From NCBI GenBank assembly GCA_905612515.1, contig CAJQSI010000050.1, forward strand, positions 1-49,085: DNA of 49,085 nucleotides. Direction: 5' to 3'. Position numbers and translations under genes: made by a program. Source of the stretch: an uncultured Opitutales bacterium (GTDB lineage: Bacteria > Verrucomicrobiota > Verrucomicrobiia > Opitutales > Seribacteraceae). The notes beneath the pieces were generated by a model, which saw only the letters and a list, made by a program, of their open reading frames with translations, did no database searches and had not been told where the DNA came from. Of the stretch, positions 27,383 through 35,891 are shown piece by piece (the first letter of the stretch is position 1; each line of letters begins with the position of its first letter).

Positions 27383-28126
27383 ATGCCGGATTCTTTTCTA
27401 ATCCTTCCTTTTCTGCGTGAATCTGCAGCCGTTAACATGGCGACGGACCTGTGGCTTTTTCAGGAGTACCCCGATGCCTCTCTGCCCCGTTTCCGCCGCT
27501 TTGACTGGGATCGTCCTTCTGTTACTTTCGGCTATGGACAGGACTTTTCCTGGGTGCTCGAGGAAACCAAATGCGCTGAGATTGACCTTTGTCGTCGTCC
27601 CACCGGTGGGGGGATCGTAAAGCATGGCGAGGATTGGACCTATTCGCTTGTCTTCCCCCCTTCTCATCCTGTGTGCGAGGGTTCGGCGAGCGAGGTCTAT
27701 TTGTATGTACATCGTGCAATTTCGGTCTCCTTCGCGAAATGTGGCGTGGATACGGTATTGCTTCCTTGCAAGGAAGGCGGTTGTTCTTTCACGCCTCGCA
27801 AAGTTATTCCTGGACAGTGTTTTCTTGAGCCTGTCGCCCGAGACGTGATCTTGTCTGCGACTAATTCCAAAATAGCCGGCGCGGCGATAAAACGGACTCG
27901 AGCCGGTCTGCTCCTGCAGGGGACCATCGATATGCGGGCACTTCCCGATGTAAATTGGAATTTTTTCGAAACCTTGTTCCTTGCAGAACTTTCTGCCTAT
28001 CTTGGCGCCGAACCCGAACTCGCCGAGTGGCCTCAATCCTTCGAGCTCTCTCGCAAGCCTTACGTGGAGCAGTTTACCTCTACAGGTTGGCTTCGTGAGA
28101 GGAAGGCGACTCTTTCACGAAAGTGA
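27383..28126 (+). CDS. lipoate-protein ligase A/octanoyltransferase family protein
   Basis: The 247-residue BPL/LplA-fold protein starts 'MPDSFLILPFLRESAAVNMA'. Family signatures are 'TFGYGQ', the acyl-AMP loop 'LCRRPTGGGIVKHGEDWTYS', and 'KIAGAAIKRTRAGLLLQGTI' with its conserved lysine. A cysteine in 'PGQCFLEPVARDVIL' aligns with the region carrying the catalytic Cys of LipM octanoyltransferases, so it may transfer octanoate or lipoate to E2/GcvH lipoyl domains. LplA and LipM cannot be separated by eye. The frame continues upstream inside the preceding gene, but this ATG lies 8 nt after that gene's stop and gives the family N-terminus. Its 3' end overlaps the convergent methyltransferase gene by 47 nt. 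Confidence 0.88.
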   Translation: MPDSFLILPFLRESAAVNMATDLWLFQEYPDASLPRFRRFDWDRPSVTFGYGQDFSWVLEETKCAEIDLCRRPTGGGIVKHGEDWTYSLVFPPSHPVCEGSASEVYLYVHRAISVSFAKCGVDTVLLPCKEGGCSFTPRKVIPGQCFLEPVARDVILSATNSKIAGAAIKRTRAGLLLQGTIDMRALPDVNWNFFETLFLAELSAYLGAEPELAEWPQSFELSRKPYVEQFTSTGWLRERKATLSRK

Positions 28127-29321
28127 GCACGTTTTCCACATGCCGCGTTTGCGGAAAAAGGTCAAATGGTTGTGCCTTCACGATGGCATAACCACCTTCT
28201 ATCAGATATTGAGAGTCCCTTGCCTGAGTGGAGGGGTCGCATGAAACATAGATGATGCGAGCTGGCCCGAACGCCAGAGCTTGCCGAAGAAAATCATCCC
28301 CGCAACCCTTGCGTGGTGGGTCCACTACCAGAGAACACGATTCGCCTGAAATGTTAAGCTCAGCAAAGATTTCAGATGCATTGCCTAACAGAAACTCACA
28401 ATTTTCGATCCGGTTAACAACGGCGTTCGCTCTTGCCCAATCGAAACCGTCTCGACTTATCTCCACTCCCATCACTCGTGGGAAGCTTTGGGCTGCCGAG
28501 AGTGCGAACAGACCGCCCCCACAGTAAGCGTCGACTAAGTATTCGAGTCCATCTCCTTTGGCCTCCGACACCACGTAACTTACCATTTCGGGAAGCAGGA
28601 AAGAGTTATTTTGAAAAAATTCGCCGGCTTTGAATTGAAAAACGAGGTCGTTCACAGTTTCTGAAACAATGGCTTGAGAATCTGTCGTCACACCTTCTTG
28701 CGTATCTCTGAGTAGCAAGGTACCTCCCTTTTTTCTTTTCCAAGTCGACCTTAAATTTTGGCGGGCATCCGTGAGAGCTGCATTGATACCTTCTGTGGCG
28801 ATGGGACATTGAGGCACATCCAAGATAGCACGGCGTGAACCTTGTCGGAGGAAGCCAATGGCACCGATTTCCCCATCTTTACCGGTTTGAAAATGAGGAG
28901 TTAGCTTGGAACGGTAACCGTAGGGCTTGGGGGAGGGAAATACGGGTAACACCTCTATGTCTACTCCTCCGATACGGTTCAGGGACTCTTTCACATGTCG
29001 TTGCTTCCATTCGAGTTGGGCTTTGTAGGAGACATGCTGATACTGGCAGCCTCCGCAATCCGAGTATAATGCGCAAACGGGCTCCACTCGTTCCGGAGAA
29101 GATTCCAGCACCTCGATGCAGTCTGCGACCGAATAGTTTTGGTGATTTCGGTACACGCGAGCCTTTATGGTTTCGCCCGGCAGGACGTGAGCGACCTGCA
29201 CCACCCAATCGCCGTCTCGAGCTATTCCTCGTCCAAGGTTCGTTAGATCTTCCACGCGCAGTGTTAGTTCTTCGTGGTATTCGTATGGTTCGGGTCGAAA
29301 GTTTTTCGGGGCTTGCGTCAT
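28080..29321 (-). CDS. TRAM-domain RNA (uracil-5) methyltransferase, RlmD/RumA/TrmA class
   Basis: The 413-residue SAM-dependent enzyme makes 5-methyluridine in RNA. An N-terminal TRAM domain ('LTLRVEDLTNLGRGIARDGD') is followed by iron-sulphur cysteines in 'CALYSDCGGCQYQHVSY'. The methyltransferase domain shows 'YLVDAYCGGGLFALSAA', 'LVVDPPRKGCGDDFLRQ' and the nucleophile motif 'IIYVSCDPSTQARD', ending with 'YAIVKAQPFDLFPQTRHVEN'. All catalytic elements appear intact. Whether the target is 23S rRNA U1939/U747 or tRNA U54 cannot be decided from the sequence. It is divergent from the SpoU-family gene, with 26 nt between the two annotated starts. Confidence 0.94.
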   Translation of the reverse strand: MTQAPKNFRPEPYEYHEELTLRVEDLTNLGRGIARDGDWVVQVAHVLPGETIKARVYRNHQNYSVADCIEVLESSPERVEPVCALYSDCGGCQYQHVSYKAQLEWKQRHVKESLNRIGGVDIEVLPVFPSPKPYGYRSKLTPHFQTGKDGEIGAIGFLRQGSRRAILDVPQCPIATEGINAALTDARQNLRSTWKRKKGGTLLLRDTQEGVTTDSQAIVSETVNDLVFQFKAGEFFQNNSFLLPEMVSYVVSEAKGDGLEYLVDAYCGGGLFALSAAQSFPRVMGVEISRDGFDWARANAVVNRIENCEFLLGNASEIFAELNISGESCSLVVDPPRKGCGDDFLRQALAFGPARIIYVSCDPSTQARDSQYLIEGGYAIVKAQPFDLFPQTRHVENVLTFVKESPSSHEANL

Positions 29322-29347
29322 AAAAAAATCTTTATCTTACTCGACCG

Positions 29348-30184
29348 TTGTGCGCAAAACCGTTTTTTACAGTAGCCTTGAGCGAAATCATTCTCAGTCT
29401 CCAAAACTCACGAGTCAAAGAACTCGTGAAGCTCCGTGAGTCTCCTCGTCGGCGCAGGGAGTTGAGCCTTTTTCCTGTCGAAGGATTGCGAGAAATCGAA
29501 GTTGGCATTGATGCCGAGCGCATGTTTACGGAGGTTTATTTTTGTCCGTCTTTTTTCCGTGAGCGAGGAGAGGAGATTCTTTTACATCGCTTCAAGGAGA
29601 CTGACGTCGAGCTTGTCGAACTGGGCAAAGATGCCTTTGCCAAGTCGGCTTTTCGTGAAAACCCGGAAGGATTGATCGCCCTTGCCAAGACCTTCGATTT
29701 GCAGCCCAGTCGTCTTTCTTTAGGGTCACACCCGCTCGTACTTGTTCTCGATGAAGTGGAGAAACCTGGCAATCTCGGAGCCGTATTGCGTAGTGCCGAA
29801 GCTTTTGGCGTCGATGCCGTCCTGTTGTCGGACGCCGTCGTTGACTTTTTCAACCCTAACGTAATTCGCTCTTCTCAGGGTCTCTCTTTGCGGATGCCTG
29901 TCGCCGTTGGGTCAAAAGAAGAGGTACTCGCTTTTATCCGTGCCCACAAACTAAGTATATGTGGCTCCAGTTCGAAGAATGCCGTACCTTTGTGGGAGGG
30001 TGATTTTACAGATGGGGTAGCGATTCTTCTTGGTAGTGAGCGTGAAGGACTTGGATCTTTTTGGATGGAGAATCAAGATGAGTCTCTTGTTATTCCAATG
30101 TCCGGCTCCGCAGATTCCCTGAACCTTTCCGTTTCAGCAGCTTGCTTCCTTTCTGAGGCCGTCAGGCAGAGGCGGGGCCGGTAA
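29348..30184 (+). CDS. TrmH/SpoU-family RNA 2'-O-methyltransferase
   Basis: The product is up to 278 residues. An N-terminal substrate-binding domain ('SLQNSRVKELVKLRESPRRR', 'LFPVEGLREIEVGI') is followed by the trefoil-knot SPOUT domain. Its motifs are 'NLGAVLRSAEAFGVDAVLLS' (motif 1), 'ILLGSEREGLGSFW' (motif 2) and 'SLNLSVSAACFLSEAVRQR' (motif 3). It probably 2'-O-methylates a ribose in 23S rRNA or tRNA. The start is uncertain: this TTG or a TTG ten codons later (29378), which would begin just before the conserved domain. It meets the oleD gene tail to tail with no spacer. Confidence 0.92.
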   Translation: MCAKPFFTVALSEIILSLQNSRVKELVKLRESPRRRRELSLFPVEGLREIEVGIDAERMFTEVYFCPSFFRERGEEILLHRFKETDVELVELGKDAFAKSAFRENPEGLIALAKTFDLQPSRLSLGSHPLVLVLDEVEKPGNLGAVLRSAEAFGVDAVLLSDAVVDFFNPNVIRSSQGLSLRMPVAVGSKEEVLAFIRAHKLSICGSSSKNAVPLWEGDFTDGVAILLGSEREGLGSFWMENQDESLVIPMSGSADSLNLSVSAACFLSEAVRQRRGR

Positions 30185-31186
30185 CTATCCAAGTCCTGTG
30201 ACTGAAACCTTTAGCCAATCGACCGTGTCGCGGAGGCCGTCTTCCATTGATACGATCGGCTCGTAGCCAAGATCCCGCCGAGCCGCGTCGATCGAAAACC
30301 AGTGGTCTTTGGCAAGCTGGACGGCAACGAATCGAGTCATTGGCGGCTCGCCTGTAAGCCGAAGCACTTTCCAAGTTAACTCCAGCATGAAACCCAAGGA
30401 GTATGCGGAGCGAAAGGAAATCTTCTTGGAGAGTGGCGGGAGATCGAGATGGGAAAAGAGGTGGTTTAGCCATTTCCATAGAGCAACGGGGTCATCCTGC
30501 GAAATGAAATAGGCTTGCCCGCCGGAGTGGCGGCCTGATGCGAGGGCGTCCAGAGCCAATATATGAGCGTGAGCAACGTTATCGACATGGGTTAGATCCA
30601 TGCGGTTTTCTCCCGATCCCACGATGCGCAGTTTACCTGCCATGTGTCGTGCTATAGCTTTTGGCAGTAGGTGAGGGTCGCCCGGCCCCCATACGAGATG
30701 CGGCCTGAGGGCGAGGGTTCTAAGCCCGTTTTTTCCATTGGCGCCGAGTACTTCACGCTCAGCTTCTGCCTTGGTCCGAGCATAATGGCAGAGCCAGTTG
30801 CTGCCGTAGGGAAGCGACTCGTCGGCTCCGCGAAAGGGTTCTCCGGAAAAAACAACGCTGGGGGAACTGGTGTGAATTAGGATGTTAATGCGGTGCGTAC
30901 GGCAGACCTCGAGAACTTGGCGCGTGGCTAATACGTTGGCCGCATGATAGCTTGAAGCTGAGCCCCAGATACCAGCTTTTGCGGCAATGTGAAAGACGGC
31001 GCCCGCACCTTTGCATATCACTTCGGGAATCGTTTCGCGGGCAAGGTCAACTTGGTGAAAGACCGATCCGCTTTCCTCCTTGGGCGTGGTACGGCCAAGC
31101 ACATGAACCTCGTGTCCATTTTCCAAGAGACGCCGGACGACTCGTCCGCCAATAAACCCGGAACCGCCTGTAACGATGACCTTCAT
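30185..31186 (-). CDS. oleD: OleD-type 2-alkyl-3-oxoalkanoate reductase (3-beta-HSD-like SDR)
   Basis: The 333-residue extended SDR starts 'MKVIVTGGSGFIGGRVVRRL'. It has 'AVFHIAAKAGIWGSASSYHA', catalytic Y-x3-K in 'HYARTKAEAER', 'LRPHLVWGPGDPHLLPKAIA', 'MDLTHVDNVAHAHILALDAL', 'AYFISQDDPVALWKWLN' and 'GEPPMTRFVAVQLAKDHWFS'. These match OleD, which reduces the OleA condensation product to a beta-hydroxy acid in head-to-head hydrocarbon synthesis. A longer frame extends upstream, but the ATG at 31186 overlaps the oleC stop as ATGA and gives the Rossmann start, which implies translational coupling. The OleD call rests on both sequence resemblance and adjacency to oleC. Confidence 0.85.
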   Translation of the reverse strand: MKVIVTGGSGFIGGRVVRRLLENGHEVHVLGRTTPKEESGSVFHQVDLARETIPEVICKGAGAVFHIAAKAGIWGSASSYHAANVLATRQVLEVCRTHRINILIHTSSPSVVFSGEPFRGADESLPYGSNWLCHYARTKAEAEREVLGANGKNGLRTLALRPHLVWGPGDPHLLPKAIARHMAGKLRIVGSGENRMDLTHVDNVAHAHILALDALASGRHSGGQAYFISQDDPVALWKWLNHLFSHLDLPPLSKKISFRSAYSLGFMLELTWKVLRLTGEPPMTRFVAVQLAKDHWFSIDAARRDLGYEPIVSMEDGLRDTVDWLKVSVTGLG

Positions 31187-32841
31187 GGCAAATACGCTTG
31201 GACTTGGGCAATTTTCGCCTTTATCGCCCCTTTGCGAGCAAGGCTGAGACGGTGAATCTTTGCGTTGTGCCGCGTGTCCACAGGCAAGGATCGCTCGAAG
31301 AAGATAAGCCCAATTAAGCGAAGGCGTTCGTGCTCGTGAAGCTTTTCGAGAATTGTTTTGGCCAAGCGTTTCTTGTCGGCCATCGTTTGCGGGAAATGAT
31401 TGGGTTCGGGTTCCACCACGAGGGCAGGCTCCTTTTCCCGACCCTCGCCCAAGCCGATCAGGGCACTGCGGTGAACCTCGGTCATCGCATTGACGATGGG
31501 TTCGCATCTTTCGGTTTCAAGGGGACCTTCGGGGGTGCGTACGCATTCCGCTTTTCGGCCGAGAAAACGCAAGTAGCCTTTCCGGTCGAAATAACCGAGG
31601 TCGCCCATGCGGTGAAGAATTCGTTTTCCGTCGCATACCTTAGAGTCAAAAGTCGCCCCCGGCATTCGATAGTAGCTTTTAGTTACGACTGGTCCGGCGA
31701 CCGCGATTTCCCCTACCTCTCCGTCTTTTAGCTCTTCGACTTCATCGAGATTTGGAATCGGCGAATTGCATACGGGGAGAATGCGGACGTCTATATTTGG
31801 AAGGGGTTTGCCGAGACAGGAACCTTCACCTTGCTCTGTGCTTTCGCGCGTAGCCAAAATGTCATCTGCATCGGCAACGGACAAGGGTAGGGCCTCGGTT
31901 GCTCCATAAGGCGCGAGAATGCGTGCGTTTGGGAGGATTGGAATTAATTTTTGGACAAGGGTCGGAGGTGCTGCGGCCCCCGCAATGAATATCCGACGAA
32001 TGCCGGGGAGCTCGACTTTGTGGGCCTCGCAATAGTCGGCAATTTTTCGCCAAAGGACTGGGGACCCGAACGCACTCGTAATTTTGTGCTTTTGCATGGC
32101 GGCGACAAGCTTGCCTGCATCGGCTTGCGCCGGCTTGCGCGGATCCATGTCGGGTATTACGCTGGTCATACCGAGCGCGGGGTTGAATAGTGCGAAAACG
32201 GGGAGTGTCACCAAATCTTGCTCGCCGGTCTCGATGTCGAAATTCTTTTTCAGCATCTGTACTTGCGCGGCAAATGTGCCGTGGTCGTAACAGACTCCTT
32301 TGGGAGGGCCGGTGGAACCTGAAGTAAACAGAATTGCGGCCAGATCGTCTGCGTTGACTTCTGCTGCATGGAGGGGTTCCAAGGATTGATGATTCCTCAA
32401 TTCTCGCAGAAAGTGATTTCCTCGCACGACGATTTTTTTATGTACTCCCGAGAATGTGCCGCGAAAAAATCGCGCCAGAAGCCATGCCAAAGGGATACCG
32501 ATGAGTCCGTCCGGCTTAGTGCTCTTCACGCATCTTAACAAGTTTCGCAGTCCCATGCCGGGGTCAATTACCACCGGGCAAGCTCCTAGCAGAAAAAGCG
32601 CGAACACGTTAAGTATGAGTTCGTAGCCCGGACGAACCATGACCAGAACTTTATCCTGTGGTCGAATGTCGCGTACGCATAGAAGGCGTGCGCATGCGGC
32701 GACGTCTTTTTCCAATTCGGCAAAGGTGCGAGCGGCAAAAGCTCCTTCTCTGGCCGGAAGAATTGCCGTTTTGTGAGGTTGGTTTTGGGCCGCGAGAGCC
32801 AAGTGGGCTGCCACGTTTACCGGTTCGCGGCCTTCAGTCAT
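31183..32841 (-). CDS. oleC: OleC-type beta-lactone synthetase (AMP-dependent ligase family)
   Basis: The 552-residue acyl-adenylating enzyme starts at the ATG at 32841 ('MTEGREPVNVAAHLALAA'); the frame runs 35 codons further but into trxB. The P-loop is 'AILFTSGSTGPPKGVCYDHG', followed by 'LFNPALGMTSVIPDMDPRKP', 'FGSPVLWRKIA', 'APYGATEALPLS', 'RMGDLGYFDRKGYLRFLGRK' and the ending 'LPVDTRHNAKIHRLSLAR'. The 'VIPDMDP..PAQAD' and 'VDTRHNAKI' motifs are characteristic of OleC, which turns beta-hydroxy acids into beta-lactones that OleB decarboxylates to olefins. It lies 8 nt after trxB and overlaps oleD. No OleA thiolase or OleB hydrolase is present in the window. Confidence 0.88.
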   Translation of the reverse strand: MTEGREPVNVAAHLALAAQNQPHKTAILPAREGAFAARTFAELEKDVAACARLLCVRDIRPQDKVLVMVRPGYELILNVFALFLLGACPVVIDPGMGLRNLLRCVKSTKPDGLIGIPLAWLLARFFRGTFSGVHKKIVVRGNHFLRELRNHQSLEPLHAAEVNADDLAAILFTSGSTGPPKGVCYDHGTFAAQVQMLKKNFDIETGEQDLVTLPVFALFNPALGMTSVIPDMDPRKPAQADAGKLVAAMQKHKITSAFGSPVLWRKIADYCEAHKVELPGIRRIFIAGAAAPPTLVQKLIPILPNARILAPYGATEALPLSVADADDILATRESTEQGEGSCLGKPLPNIDVRILPVCNSPIPNLDEVEELKDGEVGEIAVAGPVVTKSYYRMPGATFDSKVCDGKRILHRMGDLGYFDRKGYLRFLGRKAECVRTPEGPLETERCEPIVNAMTEVHRSALIGLGEGREKEPALVVEPEPNHFPQTMADKKRLAKTILEKLHEHERLRLIGLIFFERSLPVDTRHNAKIHRLSLARKGAIKAKIAQVQAYLP

Positions 32842-32849
32842 GAGTGCAT

Positions 32850-33779
32850 TTATTCCTTTTCGGCGAGCCAACGCTCTGCTTCTATCGCAGCTTGGCATCC
32901 CATTCCTGCGGCGGTTATGGCCTGACGATAAGCATGATCCGCACAATCGCCGGCAACGTATACGCCTGGCACAGAGGAACGAACCATGCTGTTCTGCTCG
33001 GGGACAAGGTAACCATCTTCGTCGAGTTCGAGGACGCCTTCAAACGGTTTCGTGTTGGGGACGTGCCCAATGGCAATAAAAACACCCTTGCAGGGAACTT
33101 TGCTCGTGTCGTTGGCTTTAAGCTTCCGGATGTTAACAGCGTTTGCCTTGCCGTCTTCGCCGGCTAAAATCTCTTCCACGGCAGAGTCCCAAATTACCTC
33201 GATTTTTTCGTGAGCAAGTGTCCGTTCGGCCATGATTCTTGACGCTCGGAGCTCATCTCGTCGGTGAACAAGAGTTACTTTGGAGCAAAACCTTGTAAGG
33301 AAAAGGGACTCTTCGCATGCGGAATCACCACCGCCGACAACGACGACATCCATGTCTCTGTAGAATGCGCCATCGCAAGTGGCGCAAGTGGTGACTCCTT
33401 TACCGCCATACATTTCTTTCTCGCCCGGTATGCCCAGAAGGCGAGGAGCTGCTCCGGTGGCAATGATGACGGTGCGTGCCTCGAAGCTTTTTTCTCCGGC
33501 ATAAAGAATTTTGCGTCCCTCGGAAAAATCGACGCGATCGACTAATGCGCTCTCAAAGCGAGAGCCGAAACGAGCGGCTTGCTTGCGAAGATTGTCCATG
33601 AGCATGAAACCGTCGATGCCTTCGGGAAATCCGGGAAAGTTTTCCACTTCCGAGGTTGTGGTTAATTGCCCGCCAGGCAGGTCGCCCTCGAGTATCAGGG
33701 GCTGAAGATTAGCCCTCGCTGTGTAAATGCCCGCAGTGAATCCTGCGCAACCCGTTCCCAAGATGATGACGTTTTCCAT
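32850..33779 (-). CDS. trxB: thioredoxin reductase
   Basis: The 309-residue FAD/NADPH flavoprotein reduces thioredoxin. The FAD-binding start is '[20 protein letters not shown]' (GTGCAG where GSGPAG is usual), followed by '[20 protein letters not shown]', redox-active C132-A-T-C135 in '[17 protein letters not shown]', NADPH-binding '[17 protein letters not shown]' and '[20 protein letters not shown]'. The length is normal for the family. It is the promoter-proximal gene of an apparent trxB-oleC-oleD unit (8-nt gap, then ATGA overlap). It is divergent from tatD. Confidence 0.97.
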   Translation of the reverse strand: MENVIILGTGCAGFTAGIYTARANLQPLILEGDLPGGQLTTTSEVENFPGFPEGIDGFMLMDNLRKQAARFGSRFESALVDRVDFSEGRKILYAGEKSFEARTVIIATGAAPRLLGIPGEKEMYGGKGVTTCATCDGAFYRDMDVVVVGGGDSACEESLFLTRFCSKVTLVHRRDELRASRIMAERTLAHEKIEVIWDSAVEEILAGEDGKANAVNIRKLKANDTSKVPCKGVFIAIGHVPNTKPFEGVLELDEDGYLVPEQNSMVRSSVPGVYVAGDCADHAYRQAITAAGMGCQAAIEAERWLAEKE

Positions 33780-33886
33780 TTTTTCTGTTATCCGAAGATT
33801 GTTATTTTACTTAGTATTTCTAAAAGTGAAAGTCGATTTCGGTTTACATGGAGGCGGAGGCAACGTTTTTCCTTCATTAGTTGAAT

Positions 33887-34690
33887 ATGAATTGGATCGA
33901 CAGCCATTGCCATTTGGAAGGGTTTCTCAATAAAGGAACTCTTCCCGAAATCCTCAAACGTAGTCGTGAAGCGGGTGTTTCACATTTGGTCGCGATTGGA
34001 ACCGACCCCGAAGATTGGAAGGTCAACCATGATCTGGCCACGCAATTTCCAAGCGAAATCCATTATACCGTTGGTTTGCATCCGAACCATGTCGATAGCT
34101 CATGGGAACACCATACTGAGAGCTTACAAGCTTTTTTTGCCTTAGAGCCAAAGCCGGTAGCCGTAGGAGAAATCGGGCTGGATTACTTTCGCCTTCCCAA
34201 AGAGGAGCCAAAGGCGGCACCCCTGAAAGTTAACCAACGGGCGGCCTTTCGATACCAATTGGCCTTGGCCAAGGAATTGGGTTTGCCCGTGGTCGTCCAT
34301 TGCCGGGGCGCTTTTGCTGATTGCGTTGCGGAAATCGATGACTCCGGCGTTGAGTGGAGCAAAGTTGTTTTTCACTGTTTTGCCGATGGGCCGAATGAAA
34401 TGAGGCAGTTAATGGAACGGGGTGGCCGTGGCTCTTTTACCGGTATAGTTACTTTTGGAAATGCAGAGAATGTCCGTGAAGCTGCTCTCTTGCAGGGTTT
34501 GGAAAAACTTATGCTGGAAACGGATAGCCCTTATCTTGCCCCCGTCCCCTTTCGCGGAAAATCGAACGAGCCTTCCTTCCTTCCCTATATCGGTGAATAT
34601 TTGGCGAAGGCTTTTGAGGTGGAGGAGGCAGCGCTGGCTGCAATTACGACTCGCAACACCCTTGACTTTTACTGTTTGTCATCGTCATGA
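33887..34690 (+). CDS. TatD-family metal-dependent hydrolase/DNase
   Basis: The 267-residue TIM-barrel hydrolase has the metal ligands of the family in order: 'WIDSHCHL', 'VAVGEIGLDYFR', 'PVVVHCRGAF', 'VFHCFADGPNEMRQL' and 'LMLETDSPYLAPVPFRGKSN'. Family members have 3'-5' exonuclease or DNA-repair activity, though many remain uncharacterised. A TTG two codons upstream could also start it; the ATG puts the 'DSHCHL' motif at the usual place. The MazG-like gene follows after 13 nt and is probably cotranscribed. Confidence 0.94.
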   Translation: MNWIDSHCHLEGFLNKGTLPEILKRSREAGVSHLVAIGTDPEDWKVNHDLATQFPSEIHYTVGLHPNHVDSSWEHHTESLQAFFALEPKPVAVGEIGLDYFRLPKEEPKAAPLKVNQRAAFRYQLALAKELGLPVVVHCRGAFADCVAEIDDSGVEWSKVVFHCFADGPNEMRQLMERGGRGSFTGIVTFGNAENVREAALLQGLEKLMLETDSPYLAPVPFRGKSNEPSFLPYIGEYLAKAFEVEEAALAAITTRNTLDFYCLSSS

Positions 34691-34703
34691 ATGATGGACT
34701 GTT

Positions 34704-35069
34704 ATGGCATCCGACAAGGCAACGATACAGGAACTCATCCTTACGATACGTTCTTTTGCCCAAGATCGAGACTGGGAACAATTTCATGCACCCAAAAATC
34801 TTTCGATGGCTCTTGCCGCAGAAGCCGGAGAACTCATGGAGCATTTTCTTTGGTGTGAGAGCGAAAAATCCCGTCAGTTTTGCGAGAATCCGGAAAAGAA
34901 AGCTACCATCGCTGACGAGTTGGCCGATGTATTGATTTATGCCCTAAGATTTGCCGATGTTACGGGCATCGACCCTATAGTTGCGATTAACGAAAAGATG
35001 CAGAGAAACAAAGATCGCTATCCTGTGGAAAAGGCCAAGGGAAGATCCAACAAATATAATGAATTGTGA
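34704..35069 (+). CDS. MazG-like nucleotide pyrophosphohydrolase (dCTPase/RS21-C6 type)
   Basis: The 121-residue all-alpha NTP pyrophosphatase has the metal-binding helices of the family: 'KNLSMALAAEAGELMEHFLW' (E-x2-E motif) and 'IADELADVLIYALRFADVTG' (E-x2-D motif). It ends 'NKDRYPVEKAKGRSNKYNEL', the usual basic tail. The small single-domain form matches dCTP pyrophosphatases that cleanse non-canonical nucleotides. It lies 13 nt after tatD, which fits a nucleic-acid housekeeping unit. The substrate is inferred from the family only. Confidence 0.93.
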   Translation: MASDKATIQELILTIRSFAQDRDWEQFHAPKNLSMALAAEAGELMEHFLWCESEKSRQFCENPEKKATIADELADVLIYALRFADVTGIDPIVAINEKMQRNKDRYPVEKAKGRSNKYNEL

Positions 35070-35130
35070 TTTGACATATGGGCTTTGATATCTAATCGAG
35101 TTTAATGTTCCCCGACCCTAATTAATTGTT

Positions 35131-35814
35131 ATGGATATAAAGAATAAAAGAGCCCAAGTAATTGTAAACTTGCACAAATTAAGGCGCAAAGCGAAAGAGC
35201 TAGAGGCTACACAATCGACGGGTAGCGATAAAAAGGCAGACATTGAAGCCTGTCGGGGTGAGATAAACGTTCTCCAAAAGGAATTGGATTCAATTGATGA
35301 CGCGGGACACACCACTTTTATGAATGCCAAGAATATGCTTGAACCCAAAAAAGGCATTTCCGACAAGAATCGTCGAATTAAATGGCGAAAGACGCAAATT
35401 GAGGAACTCATAAAGAAATTAGAAACTGGACAACAAGAAGCCGATGTAACCGATGAAGAGCGAACGGAGACTGCTGCCAAGCTCGCGAAGTTTCGCGAAG
35501 AGCTAGCTTCTCTTGCCGAAGAAAAAGCGGCCCTCAAAGATTTCAATCACACAAGGTTTATGGCCGCCAACAAAGATGATGGCCAGGGAGACAAGCAGAA
35601 TACCGAAATCGAACAAGTGAACAAAAAAATTCACGAGCTGGAGACCAAGCTGGAGCGGGCGAGCAAAGAAGGCAGCGACCCCATGGCCGAGGACTTGCAA
35701 GAAGAGCTTCATTTGTTGGAAATGGAAAAGGAATCCATCGAAAACTTTACTCACGACCTTTTTCTCAAAAACCTCTCAAACCTAAAAGCCAAACGGCGTA
35801 GCGAGCTTAAGTAA
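35131..35814 (+). CDS. hypothetical coiled-coil protein with three internal repeats
   Basis: The 227-residue cytoplasmic protein is charged and almost all helical, with no signal peptide or membrane segment. It consists of three repeats of about 70 residues. Each has two heptad-rich helices and ends in a similar motif: 'LDSIDDAGHTTFMNAKN', 'KAALKDFNHTRFMAANK' and 'KESIENFTHDLFLKNLS'. The shared pattern is acidic-hydrophobic, a short turn, then H-[TD]-x-F-[ML]. No family was recognised. It starts 61 nt after the MazG-like gene and converges on the SulP gene. The repeated structure suggests a scaffold or bundle protein, which is inference. Confidence 0.8.
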   Translation: MDIKNKRAQVIVNLHKLRRKAKELEATQSTGSDKKADIEACRGEINVLQKELDSIDDAGHTTFMNAKNMLEPKKGISDKNRRIKWRKTQIEELIKKLETGQQEADVTDEERTETAAKLAKFREELASLAEEKAALKDFNHTRFMAANKDDGQGDKQNTEIEQVNKKIHELETKLERASKEGSDPMAEDLQEELHLLEMEKESIENFTHDLFLKNLSNLKAKRRSELK

Positions 35815-35843
35815 CTCGATCTCACATTTTACTTTTTGAAAGA

Positions 35844-35860
35844 TCGGCGAACCTCGCCGA
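35844..35860. terminator. hairpin between convergent genes, likely bidirectional terminator
   Basis: A perfect 7-bp stem TCGGCGA/TCGCCGA closes an ACC loop between the ends of the coiled-coil gene (+) and the SulP gene (-). It is followed by GTCTTATTTAT on the plus strand and by TCTTTCAAAAAG on the minus strand, so T-rich stretches flank it both ways. Confidence 0.55.
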
Positions 35861-35891
35861 GTCTTATTTATCGAGCAACTTAGACCATTCC

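Noticed and set aside
31187-31507. N-terminal extension of oleD
   Set aside because: It lies inside oleC in another frame and precedes the Rossmann start; the ATGA overlap gives the natural start.
32842-32946. 35-codon N-terminal extension of oleC
   Set aside because: It overlaps the end of trxB and is Arg/Cys/Ser-rich; the ATG at 32841 fits family length and spacing.
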